Notes: a model not told the origin generated them from the sequence alone. Shown: positions 19,529 through 28,761, counted from the stretch's first letter. The stretch is DNA of 64,000 nucleotides from CAYRNY01 sp964425755 (GCA_964425755.1 CAYRNY010000002.1:186001-250000); one strand, 5' to 3'. Made by a program: numbers and translations.

Positions 19529-19684
19529 ATGAACCTGGCATCTGGAGGAAAAAGAGAAGGTTCTGCCCTCAACGGTCCCCTGTGGGTCACCCCAAAACCG
19601 GATGGCAAGGGGGGCGAAGAGTGGCTGCTGACCTTCCAGCGCGTTAAGGACGCGGTCGGACCCTGGGGCGCGATGGTATACTAG
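19529..19684 (+). CDS. Possible small protein (51 aa), weak
   Basis: An ATG at 19529 opens a 51-codon frame ending TAG at 19682-19684. The product contains GPLWVTPKPDGKGGEEW and LLTFQRVKDAVG, a polar composition that reads more like a small protein than random sequence. No convincing Shine-Dalgarno precedes the ATG, and a T-rich terminator lies immediately upstream, so it would need its own promoter. I do not recognise a family. The rest of the 19472-19763 gap holds only the two hairpins described. Confidence 0.25.
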   Translation: MNLASGGKREGSALNGPLWVTPKPDGKGGEEWLLTFQRVKDAVGPWGAMVY

Positions 19685-19710
19685 ACGCCGGCGGAACCTG
19701 GCGCTGCGTT

Positions 19711-19745
19711 CGAGCGTCTAGAACGTATAGGCGCTCGATTTTATT
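19711..19745 (+). terminator. Hairpin with T-rich tail upstream of the DUF4139 gene
   Basis: CGAGCG (19711-19716) pairs with CGCTCG (19732-19737) and is followed by ATTTTATTTG. It could terminate the possible 51-codon gene or act in the leader of the gene starting at 19764, whose ribosome-binding site begins four bases further on. Confidence 0.45.
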
Positions 19746-19763
19746 TGTGGAGGAGTGTTTAAC

Positions 19764-20990
19764 ATGCGTGGATTGCATAGATTGTTTGTGTTCGGTGTTG
19801 TGCTCATGGCGCTGATTGGCGGCGCAGTGATGGCAGCAGGGTCAGCCGGCGCGCAGTCCGGGGCGGGCGGGATTTCGTACGCCAGCCGTCCGGACGAGGC
19901 CGCACTGTACCTGAACGATATGGTATTCGTGCGCGACACGGTGACGCTGCCCGGTGAGGACGTGCGCGTCCTGTTGCCGCCGGGCACCTATCCCGACACG
20001 CTGATCCTGACTGAGAACGGCGCGCGGGTACGCTCGTACCGCATCACGCCGCAGGGCGGCGATGTGTACTACAGCCAGGCTGCGTTTCGCTACGACAGTG
20101 TCCCGGCGGGTTACGGCGGCGGGACGGCGTTTGCGGTGACGTGGGAGTCTGAGGTGTCCGGTGCCGAGGTGCGCACGATCATGCTGGAGTACATGATGTC
20201 CGGCGCGCGGTGGACTCCGACCTACGACATGACGCTCAATGGCGCCGAAACGGTCGATCTGGCGTTCTTCGCGGAGATCCGCAACACGGCGCTGATGCTG
20301 GACGCGGCGAGGGTCTACCTGATCGCGGGGAGCGTGGACCTGAGCCAGCAAGTGAGCCAGACGCCGGAGATGACAATGAACCAGCGGGCAGTCGGCTATG
20401 CGGGCGATACGGTGGCGCTGCCTGCCTTTGGCGTGGGGTCGGTGGATCTGCAGCATATCTACGTGCTGGACGAGGTCACAGCAATGCCGGGCGACCAGGT
20501 GTACGAAAACCTGGTTGATGCTGAGCTGCCCGCGCGGCGATTGCTGGTATGGAACGCGCCGACGGAGAACGAGGTCGACGTGATTTACAAGGTGCGCAAC
20601 ACGACCGAAACGCCGCTGGCGCAGGGCATCGTGCGTGCGTATCGTGACGGCTTGTTCCTGGGCAGTGACTTTGTCGAAACCACGCCGCTGAACAGCGAGG
20701 GCAGCATCACGGTGGGCAGCCTGCCGGATGTGCGCGTGTCCCGCACGGCGCGCGAGGAATACCAGGGCGGGACAATGGATTACATGCTGCATACGGTTGA
20801 GCTTGCGATCAACAATTTCAGCGCAGATGATCTTGAACTGGTGGTGCTGGATCGCTGGTTGGATGCGGCATGGCAGTTTGAGTACTCGTTGGAGCCGGAA
20901 CGCCAGCAGGATAATCTGCTACGGTGGGAAGTTGCGGTCCCGGCAGGCGAGAGCTTGACCATCAGCTACACGTTCCGCACGGAGTACTAG
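19764..20990 (+). CDS. Secreted DUF4139-family protein
   Basis: The ATG at 19764, preceded by GGAGGAG, gives 408 residues; a GTG 9 bases earlier overlaps the ribosome-binding site and is unlikely. A signal peptide is clear (core LFVFGVVLMALIGGAV, cleavage near AGAQS). The rest is beta-rich and contains SGARWTPTYDM, the conserved motif of DUF4139 (the C-terminal region of MuiA-like proteins), with EVDVIYKVRN and a C-terminal sandwich ending LTISYTFRTEY. It is shorter than MuiA-type proteins because the N-terminal coiled-coil is missing. The function is unknown; an exported structural or binding role is inference. Confidence 0.78.
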   Translation: MRGLHRLFVFGVVLMALIGGAVMAAGSAGAQSGAGGISYASRPDEAALYLNDMVFVRDTVTLPGEDVRVLLPPGTYPDTLILTENGARVRSYRITPQGGDVYYSQAAFRYDSVPAGYGGGTAFAVTWESEVSGAEVRTIMLEYMMSGARWTPTYDMTLNGAETVDLAFFAEIRNTALMLDAARVYLIAGSVDLSQQVSQTPEMTMNQRAVGYAGDTVALPAFGVGSVDLQHIYVLDEVTAMPGDQVYENLVDAELPARRLLVWNAPTENEVDVIYKVRNTTETPLAQGIVRAYRDGLFLGSDFVETTPLNSEGSITVGSLPDVRVSRTAREEYQGGTMDYMLHTVELAINNFSADDLELVVLDRWLDAAWQFEYSLEPERQQDNLLRWEVAVPAGESLTISYTFRTEY

Positions 20991-21043
20991 GCGGCGCGGG
21001 GACGGCTCACCGCGATGTTGTGGGGTGGTGTGCTGTGTGCGGT

Positions 21044-22990
21044 TTAGGCTGAGTCGTTTTCGCGGTTGAAGCCGGTTACGCTGGTACGCAACCAGTCGAG
21101 CGCGTCGTCCCATTGGCGCGGGCGGCGCTGGCTGGCTTCGATGGACTGCTGCGCCTCTTCCAGCAGGGCGAAAATCTCAACGCTGCCCCAGGTCGAGGCC
21201 AGTGGGATCACCTGGTTCAGGAATTTGTAGGCGCGCAGAGCGTGTCCCTCGTCGAGCCATGCTCGCGCTGCACGGGCGTATGCCTCAAGCAAGGCCGGGG
21301 CGTCTTCGTCCAGTTCTTCGTGGTTGAGGTCCAGCACGGCGCGGGCCGCGATCGCGCTGTTCTCGTATTGCCCAACCTGCGCGTAGGCGATCGCCAGTGC
21401 CAGGTGCGCGTGGACCTGCTGGTAAACCGTGTGGGCTTTGTGCCAGTCGTCCGGCGCGACGGTTGGAAACGTCGCGTAACGCGCGGTCTCTAGCAGCGGG
21501 ATGGCTTCCGCGATACGCTGGCGCTCGATCAACAGGCTCGCGAGTCCGAGCGCGGCAGGGCCGTAGTCCGGGTCGCGTTGCAGCGCTTCCTGGAAGACCG
21601 CGAGACTTTCGCGGGTCGCTTCCGGGTCGAGCGCGAGGACCTGGCCCAGGTTGTGCAACACGGGCGCGGTCGGTGTGTCGGCGGCAGCCGTGCGAAACAG
21701 GTCGACGTAGTGTTTGTATGTGTCGGGGTCGTTCAATGAGGCGACAATGTCTTCGTACAGCACCGCGTAAACCAGGTCGGGGTCGATCTGGATCGCCTGC
21801 ACCGTGGCGGCGTCGGCGTCTTCATCATTGTCGTCGGTGTTCCGGTAAATGTCCGCCAGTGCAAGTTGGGCAAAGGGAAGGTCAGGATTGGTGTGGACCG
21901 CGTCCTCTAGCCAGTTCCGGCCTTCGCTGATGCGACCGGCGGCGACGAGCGTCTCGCCCCATTCGGCGGCCACCTCCGGGATGCCGGGATGTTCTTCCCA
22001 GAGGGCGCGCATCTGCCGGAGCGCCTGTTTAGGTTGGTGCTGCGCGTCACGCAGGGTGCGAATCGCGTATAGCACGCGTTGGAGTTCGGGTGGTGCCGCC
22101 GGGCGTTGGGTGGCGGCAAGCTCGCGGCGTTTTTTCGACAGCGTGGCGTGTTTGCTGCGCGTGATCGCGGTCTTGAGGTCGGCCAGGAACTCGCGCGCGG
22201 TGGCGGGGCGTTCGTAGGGGTCTTTGCTCAAGGCCCGCAACAGCGGCTCCTCGATCGCCTGCGGCACAGACGGGTGATGCCGGTCTACCGGCAGTGGATC
22301 GGCATTGTCGATCAAGTCCAGCAGCAGATCATCGTCGTCGTCATCTTCGTCAAACGGGAAGTAATAATGCCCGGTGATCGCTTCATACAGCACGATCGCC
22401 AGGGAATAGATGTCCGAGCGCGGCGTAACTTTGCGCCCGAAAGCCTGTTCGGGTGACATGTAGAGCAGCGTGCCCGGCTGGGGGCCGCGCGCGTCGGCAG
22501 CGCCGTGCAACTGGCGGACGTGCGCCAGGCCAAAGTCGGCCAGCTTGAATTGCTCTTCCGGGCCGATCAGGATGTTTTCCGGCTTGATGTCGCGGTGAAT
22601 GACGTTGCGTGCGTGCAGCGTTTCGAGCGCGCGGCAGATGTCCGATGCGACCTTGAGCAGGCGCGCGCGGTCCAGCGGGCCGTGTTTTTGCACGAGCTCG
22701 TGCAGGTCGCTGGGCAGGTATTCCATGACCAGGAAGATCAGGTCGCCTTCGTCGCGCAGTGAGTAGATCTGGACGATATTGGGATGTGCGAGGCTGGCCG
22801 TAAGCTGCGCCTCGCGGATGAACCATTCGCGCGTGCCTTCTTCAGAAAACGCTGCCGGGCTGAGCTGTTTGATCGCAACGGTGCGAAGTAAGTTTGTGTC
22901 TCTGGCGCGGTACACGACGCTGAAACCACCGTTGGCAATGACATTCAGGATGCGGTATTCGCCGATGGTGTCACCGGGCTTGAGCTTCAT
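21044..22990 (-). CDS. Ser/Thr protein kinase with C-terminal TPR-like repeats
   Basis: A 648-residue soluble kinase. The kinase domain (about residues 11-275) has VAIKQL, HRDIKPENIL, LADFGLAH and GTLLYMSPEQ. The glycine loop is NVIANGGFSVVY, so the first and third loop glycines are Ala and Ser. A run of Asp residues (FPFDEDDDDDDLL) is inserted in the C lobe. Residues about 310-620 are all-alpha repeats with TPR-like spacing (PEVAAEWGETLVAAG; PFAQLALADIYRN; YGPAALGLASLLIE). There is no transmembrane segment. The start has GAGGA upstream. The TPR part probably docks partner proteins (inference). Confidence 0.88.
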   Translation of the reverse strand: MKLKPGDTIGEYRILNVIANGGFSVVYRARDTNLLRTVAIKQLSPAAFSEEGTREWFIREAQLTASLAHPNIVQIYSLRDEGDLIFLVMEYLPSDLHELVQKHGPLDRARLLKVASDICRALETLHARNVIHRDIKPENILIGPEEQFKLADFGLAHVRQLHGAADARGPQPGTLLYMSPEQAFGRKVTPRSDIYSLAIVLYEAITGHYYFPFDEDDDDDDLLLDLIDNADPLPVDRHHPSVPQAIEEPLLRALSKDPYERPATAREFLADLKTAITRSKHATLSKKRRELAATQRPAAPPELQRVLYAIRTLRDAQHQPKQALRQMRALWEEHPGIPEVAAEWGETLVAAGRISEGRNWLEDAVHTNPDLPFAQLALADIYRNTDDNDEDADAATVQAIQIDPDLVYAVLYEDIVASLNDPDTYKHYVDLFRTAAADTPTAPVLHNLGQVLALDPEATRESLAVFQEALQRDPDYGPAALGLASLLIERQRIAEAIPLLETARYATFPTVAPDDWHKAHTVYQQVHAHLALAIAYAQVGQYENSAIAARAVLDLNHEELDEDAPALLEAYARAARAWLDEGHALRAYKFLNQVIPLASTWGSVEIFALLEEAQQSIEASQRRPRQWDDALDWLRTSVTGFNRENDSA

Positions 22991-23206
22991 GGCGTCCTCG
23001 TTACTGCGCGGGTAGCCTCGTCCGATTCTAACTGTTTGCTAACCAGTATAACCACAATTATCGCATGAATATTATGTTTTCATCAATTTTTTAGATACGC
23101 TGGCGTCTGCATTTCCCGCCGCGAGCGCGTGTGAAGCCTGCGTGTGGTGCGCGGGGTCTGAATCGCCCGTGCTGTGCAAGCTGGTGATTGCAGTTATACC
23201 ATACAT

Positions 23207-23238
23207 CAGGGCGTCCCGACGAGACTCGGAACGCCCTG
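23207..23238. terminator. Hairpin downstream of the minus-strand glycosidase-like gene
   Basis: CAGGGCGT-C-CCGA and TCGG-A-ACGCCCTG form a long stem with one internal mismatch around CGAGAC. It lies 50 bases beyond the stop of the minus-strand gene ending at 23288, inside the 22991-23287 gap. No strong T tract is present. I see nothing else in that gap apart from the AT-rich region just upstream of the kinase gene. Confidence 0.55.
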
Positions 23239-23287
23239 TTGGTACACCACTATATGCCGTGGCTGGTTGCGGGAGCCAGCTTGCGCC

Positions 23288-24700
23288 TTACTGCAGCACG
23301 CCGGCGAGGGCTGTGCACGCGGGGCACGAACCGTCCGGGCGGATGATCGCGTAACCGGCCTGCGGGTCGGCACCCCAGTGGCTGAAGTCAACGTTGAAGA
23401 CGATCATCAGGCGGACCTGACCGCTCTGGGCGCTGAGCACGGCGGCTTCGGCCAGCCAGGTCGCCTGCTCGGCCACACTGGTATCTGCAGCCCATCCAAA
23501 GGCGGCAGGCAGCGAACCGTAACCTTCGGGCGACAGGTAGCCCAATTCGGTGAAGCAGGCTTGCTTGCCGCTAAACGGGCCGATCGCGCGGCTGAGCATG
23601 GTGCCGTAGTAGCGCGTCGGGTAGTTGTCGCGCGGGTCGCCACTGCTCCGGGTCGGGCTGACGATGCCCTCGTTATAGTGCACGCCAATGCAGTCGGCAT
23701 ACTGGCCCGCGCCAGCCGCCGCCATCTGCTGCGTGTAGACGTCATCGTTGCAGCCCTGGTCGGTGCAGCCCGCTGTGCCGAAGAAGCCGGTCGGGGCCAG
23801 CGCGCCCGTGATCACCAGCGTGTTTGGATTGGCGGATTTGATCGCATTGTAGGCTTTCGCCAGCAGCGGCACGTAGTTCGCGCCGTTGATCTGGCCGGCA
23901 GGCCATTCGCGGTCGATGTTCATCTCGTTCCAAATCTCGATCGCGTCCGCGCCTGCGCGCGCCAGCCCGGCGACGTAACTGGCGTAGGTGTCCTGGTAGC
24001 CGGGATTCATGACTTGGCTTTTGTCCCCGATGACCGAGAACAGGATCTTGAAGCCAGCGCCGTGTGCTTCATTGATCAGGGCGCTGCCGTCCTGCCCGAC
24101 CTGCAGTTGAAACTTGACCCATTTCATCTTAGCGGCGTTGAGCGCGTCGCGGGTGTCGGGGTAGAGGCCGGTGATCTGGCCGCCAACCTCAAAGCTGCCG
24201 CTGACCGCCGATCCCTGGACCGGGGCGGGCAGGTTAGGATCGGCGTCCACATCCACGCCGCCGCCCGTGCCAACTGTGACCTCGTCGCAGACGGTGACGA
24301 TCTGGTAGTTGAAGCTCGTGCGCACCTCGTAGGTCTGGTCGCTGAGCGTGGTGATGATGAAACGCCAGCCCCAGTAAAGGTCGCGCGGTTCTTCCAGCAC
24401 GCCCTCTTCGGTCTCCTGGAGTGTGCGACAGGAGTCGATGCCTTCAATGAACTCGGCCTGTTCGTACGACCAACGCCTGACGTAGGTCAGGTCCTGGTTG
24501 ATTTTGTTTTCGAGTGCATTACGTGCGGCGTTAAACGCCATCCAGATCGGGTCTTCCGGTGTAGCCGTGGGGTCCGCCTGAGGCAAGCTTGCGCGACCGG
24601 CGGGTTCGGTATTGCTGGCGCTGACGGCGAAGGGGGTCAGGCCCGCCAGCATGATGATGATAACGATTGCCGATAGGAATAGAGTGTTCCGTTTTTTCAC
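23288..24700 (-). CDS. Secreted glycoside-hydrolase-like (TIM barrel) protein
   Basis: The GTG at 24700, with AAAGGA 9 bases upstream, gives 470 residues; a GTG 18 bases earlier would swallow this ribosome-binding site. A signal peptide follows (KKRNTLFLSAIVIIIMLAG). After about 150 residues of unassigned sequence and an acidic/Gly linker comes a TIM-barrel region with IEIWNEMNIDREW (the Glu of WNE as likely acid/base), VITGALAPTGF, and CFTELGYLS (candidate nucleophile Glu). These match the clan A glycoside hydrolase pattern, and the same blocks recur in the gene at 57308. The substrate is unknown. No carbohydrate-binding module or anchor is recognised. Confidence 0.8.
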   Translation of the reverse strand: MKKRNTLFLSAIVIIIMLAGLTPFAVSASNTEPAGRASLPQADPTATPEDPIWMAFNAARNALENKINQDLTYVRRWSYEQAEFIEGIDSCRTLQETEEGVLEEPRDLYWGWRFIITTLSDQTYEVRTSFNYQIVTVCDEVTVGTGGGVDVDADPNLPAPVQGSAVSGSFEVGGQITGLYPDTRDALNAAKMKWVKFQLQVGQDGSALINEAHGAGFKILFSVIGDKSQVMNPGYQDTYASYVAGLARAGADAIEIWNEMNIDREWPAGQINGANYVPLLAKAYNAIKSANPNTLVITGALAPTGFFGTAGCTDQGCNDDVYTQQMAAAGAGQYADCIGVHYNEGIVSPTRSSGDPRDNYPTRYYGTMLSRAIGPFSGKQACFTELGYLSPEGYGSLPAAFGWAADTSVAEQATWLAEAAVLSAQSGQVRLMIVFNVDFSHWGADPQAGYAIIRPDGSCPACTALAGVLQ

Positions 24701-24902
24701 GATACAGTGTCCTTTCACGTGCTGCTGTAAGCTAGCTGGCTCCAGCGGGGCCAGGCTTGTATAGGCTGTGTATGTTTACCGTTGGGGCGTTATTGTGATC
24801 GAAAAGTCGCGATTTGTCTACGTCTTATCGGTGGTTGTTTTACCTACGTTTGCCTGACGACTGTGCAGCAAGACGACGCGGTCTGCGTGCGCCAGGGGCA
24901 AA

Positions 24903-24939
24903 GCATGAGGGCGAGCAGCCGTGCCGCACACCCTCATGC
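24903..24939 (-). terminator. Terminator of the ABC exporter operon
   Basis: GCATGAGGG (24903-24911) and CCCTCATGC (24931-24939) are a perfect 9-base inverted repeat. On the minus strand the stem is followed by TTTGCCCC, and it starts 14 bases after the stop of the gene ending at 24953. Confidence 0.65.
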
Positions 24940-24952
24940 CTGTGTGTGCGCA

Positions 24953-26830
24953 TCACGGCACGGTTTCGCCGCCTTGCAGTTGGGTGGTGTAGAGATCGTA
25001 GTAATGGCCCTTCTGCGCGAGCAGTTCGGCATGTGTGCCGCGTTCAATGATGCGCCCGTGATCGAGGACGACCACCTGGTCAGCACGCACGATCGTGCTG
25101 AGCCGGTGCGCGATCACGAACGCGGTACGATTCTCCAGCAGCTTATGGAGCGCGGCCTGCATCTGCAGCTCCGTGACCGTGTCGACGCTGCTGGTCGCTT
25201 CGTCCAGAATGATGATCGCCGGGTCTGCCAGCAGCGCCCGCGTGAAACTGATCAACTGGCGCTGGCCGGCGCTGAGCCGCGACCCGCCTTCTTCGACATC
25301 GGTGTCGTAGCCTTTTGGAAGCTGCATGATGAACTCGTGCGCGCCGGTTTCCTTCGCGGCGGCCTCGATCTCCTCGTCGGTGGCGTCAAGCCGCCCGTAA
25401 CGCAGGTTCTCGCGGATTGTGGTGGCGAACAGCCCGGTGTCCTGGGGGACCCAAGCCATCTGCTGCCGCAACGATTCCAGCGACACTTGTGTGATGTCGT
25501 GCCCGTCAAAGAGGATGTGGCCTTCCTGCGGCTCGTAGAGCCGTCCCAGCAGGCGCACGAGCGTGCTCTTGCCCGCGCCGGTGTGCCCGACCAGCGCGAT
25601 GGTCTGGCCTGGCGCGACATCAAGGTCGATGTCGTGCAGCACGTTTTCGGCTTCGTCTTCCGCCTCAGCGCGGGCGGTGGTTTTCTCCGTGTTGTCGGAC
25701 GCGGTGTTTGTTGCGCCTTCGGAAGCAGGACGCGACCCGTTTTCGGGCTTGGTGTAGTAGAAGTTGACGCCCTTGAGTTGGACCGCGCCCTGGATGTGGG
25801 GCAACGTGGCCGCGTCGGACGGGTCTACAATCTCCGATTCGGTGTCCAGCACGTTCAGGATGCGCTCACCGGCGGCAGACGCCTCCTGGAACTGGTCCAG
25901 GCGCATCGCCAGATCGCGGATCGGGTCGAAGAACATATTCAGGTACAGCAGGAAGGCGACCAGCGTCCCGGCGTCCATGTGGCCGTTGAGCACGCGCACG
26001 CCGCCGAAGCCCAGCACGATCGCCACGCCAAGCTGCGAGATGATGTCGATGCCGGGCATGAAGATCGAGGCGAGGATATCGGCGCGCAAGCTCTTGTTGA
26101 GTTCGTCGGTGGCGACGCCCTCAAAGCGGGCGCGCTCGCGATACTCGCGCACGAACGCCTGCACGATGCGCATTCCGGCGAGGCTTTCTTGCAGCGTGGC
26201 GGAGACCACACCCACGGCCTCGCGCACGGCGCGATAGCGCTTGCTGGACTCCTTGCGCCACCACAACGTGAGACCCGCCATCAAGGGCAGGATCGTGAAC
26301 GTGACGAGCGCGAGCTGCCAGTCGTAGACCAGCATCAGGACGATGATGCCGAGCAGCGTGAGCGTGTTGCTGATCGTGTTGACGACGGCCCAGGTGATGA
26401 AGTTCTGCAGCGAGTTGCTGTCTTCGGTGATGCGTGCCATCAGGTCCCCGACGCGGTTGTGGTCGAAATATCCCATGTGCAGGTCGAGGTACTTGTGGAA
26501 CAGGTGGCGGCGCACATCCATGATCGCGTGCTGTCCGATCCACACCATGCTGTACATCTGCAAACGCAACCCGGCGGCCTGCACCGCGATCGTGCCCAGG
26601 AACAACAGGCTGAAGACGATCAGTGCGTCGCGGTCCTGGTTGCCGGGTTGCAGGCCGCGATTGATCGCCTCACGTACCAGCGCGGGGGCGGCCAGTGCCG
26701 CCGCAGACGTGACCAGCATCAGCAGGATCACGCCGAAAACACGCTTGCGGTACGGGGCAACGAAGCTCAGCAGGCGCGCGAGAATCTCGCCGATAGGACG
26801 TTCGAGTTTTGGCTTCTGGTCCTCGCTCAT
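24953..26830 (-). CDS. ABC exporter half-transporter, consensus catalytic site
   Basis: A 625-residue fused permease/ATPase. Six hydrophobic helices occupy about residues 20-330. The nucleotide-binding domain has Walker A GHTGAGKST, Q-loop WVPQDTG, signature RLSAGQRQ, Walker B IIILDEATSSVD with the catalytic Glu, and the switch His in IAHRLS. About 35 polar residues (Ser/Thr/Glu-rich, SRPASEGATNTASDN and onwards) are inserted between the A-loop tyrosines and the first strand, an unusual place. Its start overlaps the stop of the partner gene by ATGA, so the two form a heterodimeric exporter of the BmrCD/TM287-288 type. The substrate (drug, lipid or peptide) cannot be predicted. Confidence 0.92.
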   Translation of the reverse strand: MSEDQKPKLERPIGEILARLLSFVAPYRKRVFGVILLMLVTSAAALAAPALVREAINRGLQPGNQDRDALIVFSLLFLGTIAVQAAGLRLQMYSMVWIGQHAIMDVRRHLFHKYLDLHMGYFDHNRVGDLMARITEDSNSLQNFITWAVVNTISNTLTLLGIIVLMLVYDWQLALVTFTILPLMAGLTLWWRKESSKRYRAVREAVGVVSATLQESLAGMRIVQAFVREYRERARFEGVATDELNKSLRADILASIFMPGIDIISQLGVAIVLGFGGVRVLNGHMDAGTLVAFLLYLNMFFDPIRDLAMRLDQFQEASAAGERILNVLDTESEIVDPSDAATLPHIQGAVQLKGVNFYYTKPENGSRPASEGATNTASDNTEKTTARAEAEDEAENVLHDIDLDVAPGQTIALVGHTGAGKSTLVRLLGRLYEPQEGHILFDGHDITQVSLESLRQQMAWVPQDTGLFATTIRENLRYGRLDATDEEIEAAAKETGAHEFIMQLPKGYDTDVEEGGSRLSAGQRQLISFTRALLADPAIIILDEATSSVDTVTELQMQAALHKLLENRTAFVIAHRLSTIVRADQVVVLDHGRIIERGTHAELLAQKGHYYDLYTTQLQGGETVP

Positions 26831-28761
26831 GATTCGTTCCCCTTGCGATGGTCGCGCCGCGCGACAACGGCGGAGAATTCAGCGGTTGTGCGTTTGTCAG
26901 GCGCGCGATCTTCGACGGCGGGCGGGGCATCTGCCGGCGGAAACGCTTTGTCATCGGAGCGCCCGATGCCCCGGATGTCTTCTTCAGGCGCGTCGCTTTC
27001 GGTCTGCAAACGCCAGAGATTGGCATACCGCCCACCCAGCGCGATCAGTTCGTGGTGCGTGCCCTGTTCGACGATGCGCCCGTTTTCGAGCATGATGATC
27101 TGGTCGGCATGCATCACGGTGCTGATGCGCTGTGCGACGATCAGCGTCGTGCGGCCCTCCATCAGGTTTTTCAGCGCGTCGCGAATCTGGTATTCGGTGC
27201 GGCTGTCAACGCTGGCCGTCGCGTCGTCCAGGATCAGGATGCGCGGGTCAACGATCAACGCGCGGGCGATGGCGATACGCTGGCGCTGCCCGCCGGAGAG
27301 CGTGACGCCGCGTTCCCCGACCAGGGTGGTGTAGCCGTCAGGGAACTCCATGATGAAGTCATGCGCGCGGGCGGCCCTGGCCGCATCGACGACTTCATCG
27401 TGTGTGGCGTCTGGACGCCCGAAAGCGATGTTCTCTTCGATGGTCGCGTTGAACAGGAACGTGTTTTGCATCACGTAACCAACCTGGGCGCGCAGCAGCT
27501 TCAGCGGCAGGTCGCGCACGTCGTAGCCGTCGATGCGGATGCTGCCCGCGCTGACGTCATAGAAGCGCGGTATGAGATCGATCAGGGTGGTTTTGCCGCT
27601 GCCGGTCGTGCCGACGATGGCGGTCACAGTCCCCGGCCTGGCTTCGAAACTGACGTCCTCAAGTACCTCGACCTCTGGTTCATCCTCGCGGGCGCTGTAG
27701 ACAAATGACACGTGGTCGAACGTGATGTGCCCCTCGATTTTGCCGGGATTCACCGCCCCCAGGCGGGTCTTGATCTCCGGCGTGGTATCGATGATATTGA
27801 AGATGCGCTTGCCGTTTGCCAGCGCGCGCGCCGTCACATCGATCATAAAGGCCAGGCGGTGCGCGGGCAGCGAGAGCAGCATCACATACGAGTTCATCGC
27901 GACCAGCGTGCCGACCGTCATCTCGCCGCTCAAGACCATGTTACCGCCTACAAACAGCAGCAAGAAGGTCAGGAATCCGACGATGAACCACACGGTTGGC
28001 AGCGAAAGCGTGAACAGGTTGGCGAGCCGGATCCACGCGTTGAGCACCTTGGTGTTGTCTTCGCCGAATTGCTCGCGGGCGAACGGTTCGCGGGCGAACG
28101 CTTTCACCACCACGATCTGCGAGAGATTCTCCTGAATGCGGGCGTACATTGCGCCGCGCGCGGAGCGAATGTCACCGAACATTGGCTCGATGCGGGTGCC
28201 GAACAGGTACGCGACGGCGAACAATACCGGCAGGGGGATCAGCAGGATCGCGGCGAGCGTGGCATTGGTCGCGAACATGATCCCGTAGATGCCGAGCAGC
28301 AACACGAGCAGGTTGAGCACGTCGCCGATCACAATACCCGCGAAGAAACGGATCTCGTCCACGTCGCCAATCGCGCGACTCATGAGCTGCCCGATGCGCG
28401 TCCGGTCGTAAAACGAGAAGGGCAGACGCTGGAGATGGGTGTAGAGGTCCAGGCGCATGGCATAGGCGACTTTGCGCCCTAACCACTGTGTCCCGTAGCG
28501 CTGCACGAAGTTCACGCCGCCGCGCAGCAGCGCGATCACGACGACGAGGATCGCGGTGACGGTCAGGGTGCGGCGCTGTGACCAGTCGTCCGGAAACAGA
28601 ATAAACTCGTCGGCGGTGCCAAGTGCTGCATCGACAGCGTTGCCGATCAGCCAGGGACTGATCAAGGTCAAGAGCGTGGCCCCGACTAACGCCGCGTAGA
28701 TCATCGCGGCAATCCGCCAGTAGGGGCGCATGTAGCGGAGAATGCGGAGCAGAATCTTCAT
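26827..28761 (-). CDS. ABC exporter half-transporter, degenerate Walker B
   Basis: The ATG at 28761 with GGAGAAG upstream gives 644 residues; the frame is open further upstream but that extension has no ribosome-binding site. Six membrane helices are followed by an ATPase domain with Walker A GTTGSGKTT, signature TLSGGQRQR and H-switch region VAQRIS (the usual His is Gln). Walker B is ILILDDATASVD, with Asp replacing the catalytic Glu. Both changes mark the degenerate site of heterodimeric exporters, complementing the consensus site in the overlapping downstream gene. A charged C-terminal tail (about 60 residues, Ala/Pro/Asp/Arg-rich) is extra. Confidence 0.92.
   Translation of the reverse strand: MKILLRILRYMRPYWRIAAMIYAALVGATLLTLISPWLIGNAVDAALGTADEFILFPDDWSQRRTLTVTAILVVVIALLRGGVNFVQRYGTQWLGRKVAYAMRLDLYTHLQRLPFSFYDRTRIGQLMSRAIGDVDEIRFFAGIVIGDVLNLLVLLLGIYGIMFATNATLAAILLIPLPVLFAVAYLFGTRIEPMFGDIRSARGAMYARIQENLSQIVVVKAFAREPFAREQFGEDNTKVLNAWIRLANLFTLSLPTVWFIVGFLTFLLLFVGGNMVLSGEMTVGTLVAMNSYVMLLSLPAHRLAFMIDVTARALANGKRIFNIIDTTPEIKTRLGAVNPGKIEGHITFDHVSFVYSAREDEPEVEVLEDVSFEARPGTVTAIVGTTGSGKTTLIDLIPRFYDVSAGSIRIDGYDVRDLPLKLLRAQVGYVMQNTFLFNATIEENIAFGRPDATHDEVVDAARAARAHDFIMEFPDGYTTLVGERGVTLSGGQRQRIAIARALIVDPRILILDDATASVDSRTEYQIRDALKNLMEGRTTLIVAQRISTVMHADQIIMLENGRIVEQGTHHELIALGGRYANLWRLQTESDAPEEDIRGIGRSDDKAFPPADAPPAVEDRAPDKRTTAEFSAVVARRDHRKGNES

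Noticed and set aside
23174..24676. 500-codon plus-strand open frame
   Set aside because: It is antisense to the secreted glycosidase-like gene. It has no start signal and no recognisable domain.
24782..27334. 850-codon plus-strand open frame
   Set aside because: It is antisense to the two ABC exporter genes, which have complete ATPase motifs. The plus-strand product is a His/Arg/Gln-rich shadow typical of high-GC antisense frames.
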